From NCBI GenBank assembly GCA_946627685.1, contig CAMOVV010000025.1:1-9514 (forward strand): a stretch of 9,514 bases of DNA, read 5' to 3'. This document shows positions 6,219 through 9,514 of this stretch, piece by piece. The notes below the pieces were generated by a model. That model saw only the letters and a list, made by a program, of their open reading frames with translations. It made no database searches and was not told where the DNA came from. Each line of letters opens with the position of its first letter. Position 1 is the stretch's first letter. The DNA is from an uncultured Bacteroidales bacterium (lineage in GTDB: Bacteria > Bacteroidota > Bacteroidia > Bacteroidales > UBA932). Made by a program: the position numbers and the translations under genes.

Positions 6219-6830
6219 ATGCGCAAAATATATTTTGAGAACAGGGCCATCATCATCTGCCCCCCTCAGGACCAGGCCCTTGCCGATCCCAACTCCATAG
6301 AGTTCCATCTCGGGGACGGTTTTTCAATCCGTTCCCTCGTGGGAATGTTCGAAACGTCGGACACCCTAGCCCGCGTATATATCCCGGCGGAAGACCCCGA
6401 AACGGCATACAAGAAAATATGCTCCGAGTTCAAGGAGGTGAACGCCGCGGGAGGCCTAGTCTCGAACCGCAGGAACGACTACCTTCTCATCCGCAGGAAC
6501 GGACTCTGGGACCTCCCGAAGGGACACCAGGAAGAAGGAGAAGACATCAGGGTCACAGCGATGAGGGAAGTGCAGGAAGAGACAGGGGTGAAGGAGCTGG
6601 AACTGAGGGAATTGATCTGCGTCACGGATCACTGCTACCGCCGAGGGGGCGTCTGGCACCTCAAGCATACCTGGTGGTACGACATGCTCTACACGAACCC
6701 CGTCGATCTCACCCCGCAGAGGGAGGAAGACATCAGCCAGGCCGCCTGGGTGGCGAAATCATCTCTACCGCCATTCCTCAAAAACACCTATCCTTCCATC
6801 CAGGAAGTCTTCCGGGAGGCAAAAGTCTGA
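6219..6830 (+). CDS. Nudix hydrolase with extra N-terminal domain
   Basis: A 203-residue protein with a perfect Nudix box at residues 102-124: G-x5-E-x7-REVQEETGV, which binds the divalent metal and cleaves nucleoside diphosphates linked to another moiety. The Nudix fold runs from about residue 74 (NAAGGLVSNRRNDYLLIRR-NGLWDLPKG) to the C-terminus, with a strand HLKHTWWYDMLY (residues 147-158). The first ~70 residues (MRKIYFENRAIIICPP..., then FETSDTLARVYIPAEDPETAYKKICSEF) form an additional small domain that I do not recognise by name. Substrate is not predictable from the box; mutT-type, ADP-ribose and mRNA-decapping specificities need other motifs that I do not see. Divergent from pyrE, with interleaved promoters; from memory this neighbour pair recurs in Bacteroidales, which would suggest a nucleotide-related role, but that is unverified. 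Followed by queA after 94 bases and a likely terminator. Confidence 0.92.
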   Translation: MRKIYFENRAIIICPPQDQALADPNSIEFHLGDGFSIRSLVGMFETSDTLARVYIPAEDPETAYKKICSEFKEVNAAGGLVSNRRNDYLLIRRNGLWDLPKGHQEEGEDIRVTAMREVQEETGVKELELRELICVTDHCYRRGGVWHLKHTWWYDMLYTNPVDLTPQREEDISQAAWVAKSSLPPFLKNTYPSIQEVFREAKV

Positions 6831-6847
6831 CCCCGGCGATTTTTTTT
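6812..6847 (+). terminator. Possible intrinsic terminator after the Nudix gene
   Basis: CCGGG (6812-6816) can pair with CCCGG (6832-6836), followed after CGA by eight T residues (6840-6847). The stem is only 5 bp, the loop is 15 bases and the structure spans the stop codon, so efficiency is uncertain. Confidence 0.4.
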
Positions 6848-6924
6848 CTTCCAAGTTGAAACATATTTCCATAAACGTCCGTATAGTTAGAGTATCATCC
6901 AGAAATATTGACGTAGTCTGAACC

Positions 6925-7974
6925 ATGAAACTCTCCCAATTCCAATTTCTCCTCCCCAAGGACAGGATTGCCCAGGAACCGACGCGCTGGCGTGACGAAT
7001 GCAGCCTTATGGTGGTGCACAAGGACAGCGGCGACATAGAACATAAACTTTTCAAAGATATAATCGACTATTTCGGCAAGGGCGACTGCTTCGTGCTCAA
7101 CGACACGAAGGTCTTTCCTGCAAGGCTTTACGGCAAAAAGGAAAAAACCTGGGCCGACATCACGGTATTCCTCCTCAGGGAGCTGAACCGGGAGCAGAGG
7201 CTCTGGGACGTCATTGTCGATCCGGCGAGGAAAATCAGAATCGGAAACAAGCTTTATTTCGGTGAAGACCAGAGCCTTGTGGCTGAAGTCATCGACAACA
7301 CCACCTCCCGCGGAAGGACCCTCCGCTTCCTCTACGACGGCCCTTACGAGGAGTTCAAGCAGGCCCTTTTCAGCCTGGGAGAGATTCCCGTACCGAAGTG
7401 GGTCAAGCCCCGCGTCACCCCCGAGGACAACGAGAACTTCCAGACCATCTTCGCCGCCCACGAAGGAGCCGTGGCCGTTCCCGCCGCCGGCCTCCACTTC
7501 AGCAGGGAGCTTTTCAACAGAATGATTCTCAAGGACATCGACAAGGCTTTCATTACCGTCCACATGGGCATAGGGCATTTCCGCAAAGTGGATGTCGAGG
7601 ATCTTTCAAAGCACAGGATGGATTCCGAAAGGCTCATCATTTCCCCTGAAGCCGCCGACACCATCAACAAGGCGAAGAAAGCCGGACACAAGGTCCTGTC
7701 GGTGGGAGTCACCGTAACAAGAGGCCTTGAGACCTTCGTCACCACCAACAGTGAAGTGAGGCCCTACGACGGTTGGACCAACAAATTCATCTTCCCTCCC
7801 TACAAGTTCTCCATTCCCGACGCGATGGTGACCAACTTCCACCTTCCCGAATCCACGATGCTCATGTCAGTTGCCGCGTTCGGCGGCTTCCAGAACGTGA
7901 TGCACGCCTACGAGGTGGCCCTGGAAGAGAACTACCGCTTCGGCCCCTACGGCGACGCGATGCTGGTCGTCTAG
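6925..7974 (+). CDS. queA: S-adenosylmethionine:tRNA ribosyltransferase-isomerase
   Basis: Transfers and isomerises the ribosyl group of SAM onto preQ1-modified tRNA to form epoxyqueuosine at wobble position 34 of GUN-anticodon tRNAs. The 349-residue product aligns by eye along the whole family: [19 protein letters not shown] (1-19), [12 protein letters not shown] (59-70), [18 protein letters not shown] (93-110), [15 protein letters not shown] (126-140), GEIPVPKW (152-159), [16 protein letters not shown] (181-196), KHRMDSE (229-235), [13 protein letters not shown] (283-295) and [13 protein letters not shown] (302-314). It has the short Bacteroidales form. Several usually conserved positions differ: PTAGLHF is PAAGLHF, the HxGxGTF-type motif is HMGIGHF (213-219), and the VGTTxxR motif is VGVTVTR (260-266). 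I therefore call the family with confidence and activity a little less so. Upstream 94 bases hold no gene, no preQ1 riboswitch pattern and no clear promoter. A strong terminator follows. Confidence 0.94.
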   Translation: MKLSQFQFLLPKDRIAQEPTRWRDECSLMVVHKDSGDIEHKLFKDIIDYFGKGDCFVLNDTKVFPARLYGKKEKTWADITVFLLRELNREQRLWDVIVDPARKIRIGNKLYFGEDQSLVAEVIDNTTSRGRTLRFLYDGPYEEFKQALFSLGEIPVPKWVKPRVTPEDNENFQTIFAAHEGAVAVPAAGLHFSRELFNRMILKDIDKAFITVHMGIGHFRKVDVEDLSKHRMDSERLIISPEAADTINKAKKAGHKVLSVGVTVTRGLETFVTTNSEVRPYDGWTNKFIFPPYKFSIPDAMVTNFHLPESTMLMSVAAFGGFQNVMHAYEVALEENYRFGPYGDAMLVV

Positions 7975-8037
7975 GCTCCCGGCCTCCGGGGCGGGGCTTC
8001 CGGCCAAAAGAAAAATCGGAAAACAGAAAGAAAGACA

Positions 8038-8069
8038 AAAAATCCTCCGGATACCCCCGGGGGATTTTT
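8038..8069 (+). terminator. Strong intrinsic terminator between queA and dprA
   Basis: AAAAATCCTCCGG (8038-8050) pairs with CCGGGGGATTTTT (8057-8069) over 13 bp with one G-U pair and a 6-base loop ATACCC. The five-T end of the stem supplies the U-tract and the A-tract is on the other side, so it could act on either strand. It ends queA transcription. Confidence 0.75.
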
Positions 8070-8097
8070 GTTTCCGCCGCTCGGCTGCCTATCTTGC
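8067..8097 (+). promoter_or_regulatory. Candidate dprA promoter overlapping the terminator
   Basis: TTTG at 8067-8070, 19 bases, then TATCTTGC at 8090-8097 (6 of 8 to TAnnTTTG). Initiation would fall near 8103, about 15 bases before the ATG at 8119. The -33 element is built from the T-tract of the queA terminator. Confidence 0.4.
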
Positions 8098-8118
8098 GGG
8101 AGAAAAACGCTGCGGACC

Positions 8119-9273
8119 ATGAATGTATCGGACTATGATGAAAAGGTGTGCCTGTGCGCCATGAACAGGATTTTCGGCTTCGAGCCGAAGATAGGGAAAG
8201 CCATGCTGGAAAGGCTGGGAAGCGCGAGGGAGGTCTTCTCGCTGGGCGAAAAGGAGCTGAGGGCCCTTCTCGGGCCATATTCCAAATACCTCAGCCAGAT
8301 TAACTTAAGGGAACTCGACCGAAGCGGGGAGGAGCTTGAAGCCCTCTCGAGGGAAGGCTGCGGCTTCGTCGGCCTCGGAGAGGAAGGATACCCCCTTGTC
8401 CTTGCCGAGTGCGAGGACCCTCCGGTGGGACTATATTACAAAGGTATATCGCCGCCCGGGGAGGTATTCGGAGGCCGCCCCTTTGTCTCGGTCGTCGGCA
8501 CGAGGGACATCTCCATGTACGGGAGGGAGTGGACCGGAAAGATAGTCGCGGCGCTTTCGAGGGTATCTCCGCCGCCGGCCATAGTGAGCGGCCTGGCATA
8601 CGGGGTGGATTTCATGGCTCACCGGACTGCCCTTGACAACTCAGCCCCGACGATAGCCGTCATGGCGACGGGGATAACGGAAATCTACCCCTGGAGGCAC
8701 AGGGCGATAGCGGAAGAAATCGCCTCGACACCCGGATGCGCCCTTGTCACCGACTATCCTCCCGCCACGGGGCCGGCAAAGGTGAATTTCCTCCGCCGCA
8801 ACAGGATCATCGCGGGGATGTCGGCGGCCACCGTCCTCACCGAATCGAAGATAAAAGGAGGGGGGATGATTACCGCTTCCCTGGCTTTCTCCTATGGAAG
8901 GGAGGTGTACGCCCTGCCGGGGAGGGTGGATGACACAAGGTCCCAGGGGTGCCTGAAACTGATAAGGGAGAAAGTCGCCGAGCCGATAGGTTCCCCGGAG
9001 GGGCTGGCCGCGGCCCTGGGACTGGGAGTCCCCGAAAAGGACAGGAAAAGGGATTTTACGGAGACCGTGGAAAGGTTATACGGGGGCGGGAGCGAAGAGA
9101 TGACGGTGATTCGGGCCATAGCCGGGCTTATTCGGAAGATTCGGGGAGTGTCGCTGGATGAACTCTGCTCCCGGACCGGCATCCCCTATGGAAGGGTGTC
9201 TGCCGTCATATCGATGATGGAAGGGGACGGCCTTGTGCGCACCGACCTTCTGCAAAGGTGTTTCATCGCCTGA
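8119..9273 (+). CDS. dprA: DNA processing protein DprA/Smf
   Basis: DprA binds incoming single-stranded DNA in the cytoplasm and loads RecA during natural transformation; it is also widespread in bacteria not known to be competent. The 384-residue product has three parts. An N-terminal helical/HhH-like region covers about 8-60 (NRIFGFEPKIGKAMLERLGS). The DprA Rossmann domain covers about 85-290, with SVVGTRDISMYG (124-135), IVSGLAYGVDFMAH (155-168), TIAVMATGITEIYP (178-191), FLRRNRIIAGMS (224-235) and VYALPGRVDDTRSQGCLKLI (263-282). A C-terminal winged-helix-like region covers about 325-384 (VSLDELCSRTGIPYGRVSAVISMMEGDGLV). The common GSLIT motif reads GGGMIT (247-252). ATG at 8119 is preferred over an in-frame TTG at 8068, which would lie inside the terminator and add residues unlike the family. 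Monocistronic layout: terminator before, promoter-bearing 58-base gap after. Confidence 0.95.
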   Translation: MNVSDYDEKVCLCAMNRIFGFEPKIGKAMLERLGSAREVFSLGEKELRALLGPYSKYLSQINLRELDRSGEELEALSREGCGFVGLGEEGYPLVLAECEDPPVGLYYKGISPPGEVFGGRPFVSVVGTRDISMYGREWTGKIVAALSRVSPPPAIVSGLAYGVDFMAHRTALDNSAPTIAVMATGITEIYPWRHRAIAEEIASTPGCALVTDYPPATGPAKVNFLRRNRIIAGMSAATVLTESKIKGGGMITASLAFSYGREVYALPGRVDDTRSQGCLKLIREKVAEPIGSPEGLAAALGLGVPEKDRKRDFTETVERLYGGGSEEMTVIRAIAGLIRKIRGVSLDELCSRTGIPYGRVSAVISMMEGDGLVRTDLLQRCFIA

Positions 9274-9279
9274 CAGGGA

Positions 9280-9309
9280 TTGGATTTCCGTGGAAATTTG
9301 TTACTTTTA
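9280..9309 (+). promoter_or_regulatory. Candidate promoter for the SDR gene
   Basis: TTG at 9280-9282, exactly 19 bases, then TACTTTTA at 9302-9309 (7 of 8 to TAnnTTTG). Initiation near 9315 would leave about 17 bases before the ATG at 9332. Both elements and the spacing fit the Bacteroidetes pattern. Confidence 0.5.
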
Positions 9310-9331
9310 CGGATTGAAAAGACCATCCGGG

Positions 9332-9514
9332 ATGAAAGAAAAAGTCAGGAACGCTCTTGTGACAGGAGGCAGCAGCGGCATCGGAGCGGCGACGGCCGCC
9401 CTTCTCGCCGAGGCGGGAATAAAGGTCTATGCCCTTTCCCGAAGCGGGAAATCTCCTGAAAAAGAAGGGATTTTCCCCATTGCCGCAGATGTCAACGACT
9501 CCGGGGCCGTCAGG
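9332..9514 (+). CDS. Short-chain dehydrogenase/reductase (SDR), N-terminal fragment cut by window edge
   Basis: Only the first 61 residues are present (MKEKVRNALVTGGSSGIG...). They show the classical SDR nucleotide-binding start: a beta strand NALVTG, the glycine motif TGGSSGIG (11-18), the following helix AATAALLAEAG, a second strand KVYALSRS (31-38), whose arginine at 37 is compatible with NADPH preference, and the DV pair (53-54) that contacts the adenine ring in SDRs. The catalytic YxxxK and the substrate region lie beyond base 9514, so reaction and substrate are unknown. The start is fixed by the closeness of the glycine motif to the ATG and by a promoter candidate upstream. Confidence 0.9.
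   Translation, partial: MKEKVRNALVTGGSSGIGAATAALLAEAGIKVYALSRSGKSPEKEGIFPIAADVNDSGAVR

Noticed and set aside
6831..6924. preQ1 riboswitch in the leader of queA
   Set aside because: I found no preQ1-I or preQ1-II-like pattern (no C-rich loop with A-rich pseudoknot tail), only an AT-rich 94-base gap.
8068..8118. TTG start for dprA at 8068
   Set aside because: It lies inside the terminator stem and would precede the predicted transcription start; the ATG at 8119 begins the recognisable protein.
1..9514. CRISPR arrays, tRNA or rRNA genes, toxin-antitoxin or defence genes, phage genes
   Set aside because: No evenly spaced repeats, cloverleaf-like sequences or relevant protein motifs were seen; the recognisable genes are mainly housekeeping.

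Overview
This window looks like ordinary chromosomal DNA from a member of the Bacteroidota, most likely order Bacteroidales. By eye its GC content is in the mid-to-high 50s. Evidence for the lineage: protein families and sequence styles typical of Bacteroidales (short QueA beginning MKLSQF, an M13 lipoprotein peptidase, a BASS-type transporter ending in a QN..NSW motif); start codons mostly without Shine-Dalgarno sequences; and repeated matches to the Bacteroidetes promoter pattern (-33 TTTG, about 19 bases, -7 TAnnTTTG). A genus cannot be fixed; a GC-rich gut or rumen Bacteroidales would fit.

Layout: (1) 1-1347, minus strand: N-terminal two thirds of a secreted M13 zinc-metallopeptidase lipoprotein, cut by the window edge before its catalytic motif. 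(2) 1439-3409, plus strand: a BASS (bile acid:sodium symporter-like) membrane transporter, then an exported TPR protein. (3) 3406-6149, minus strand: a gene cluster transcribed pyrE, then an SRPBCC/START-like protein, then a NOL1/NOP2/Sun RNA m5C methyltransferase; the methyltransferase and TPR genes meet tail-to-tail with a 4-base overlap. (4) 6219-7974, plus strand: a Nudix hydrolase divergent from pyrE, then queA (queuosine tRNA modification). (5) 8119-9273, plus: dprA, after a strong hairpin terminator. (6) 9332-end, plus: the start of a short-chain dehydrogenase/reductase, cut by the window edge.

The genes are mainly housekeeping: pyrimidine synthesis, nucleotide or nucleoside-diphosphate hydrolysis, tRNA and rRNA modification, and DNA uptake/recombination. 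I see no defence island, phage, CRISPR array or RNA gene.

The most interesting structure is not a gene. The 233-base gap between pyrE and the SRPBCC gene holds a candidate 212-bp miniature inverted-repeat element: 9-bp exact direct repeats at both borders, imperfect terminal inverted repeats directly inside them (16 of 21 positions), and nested hairpins around an AT-rich centre. Removing the element plus one repeat copy leaves a 12-base pyrE-SRPBCC gap, a normal operon spacing. The element also contains a Bacteroidetes-like promoter match aimed at the downstream genes. A second point of interest is the pyrE/Nudix intergenic region, where two exact -7 elements form the two halves of a dyad, so that the two promoters should exclude each other.
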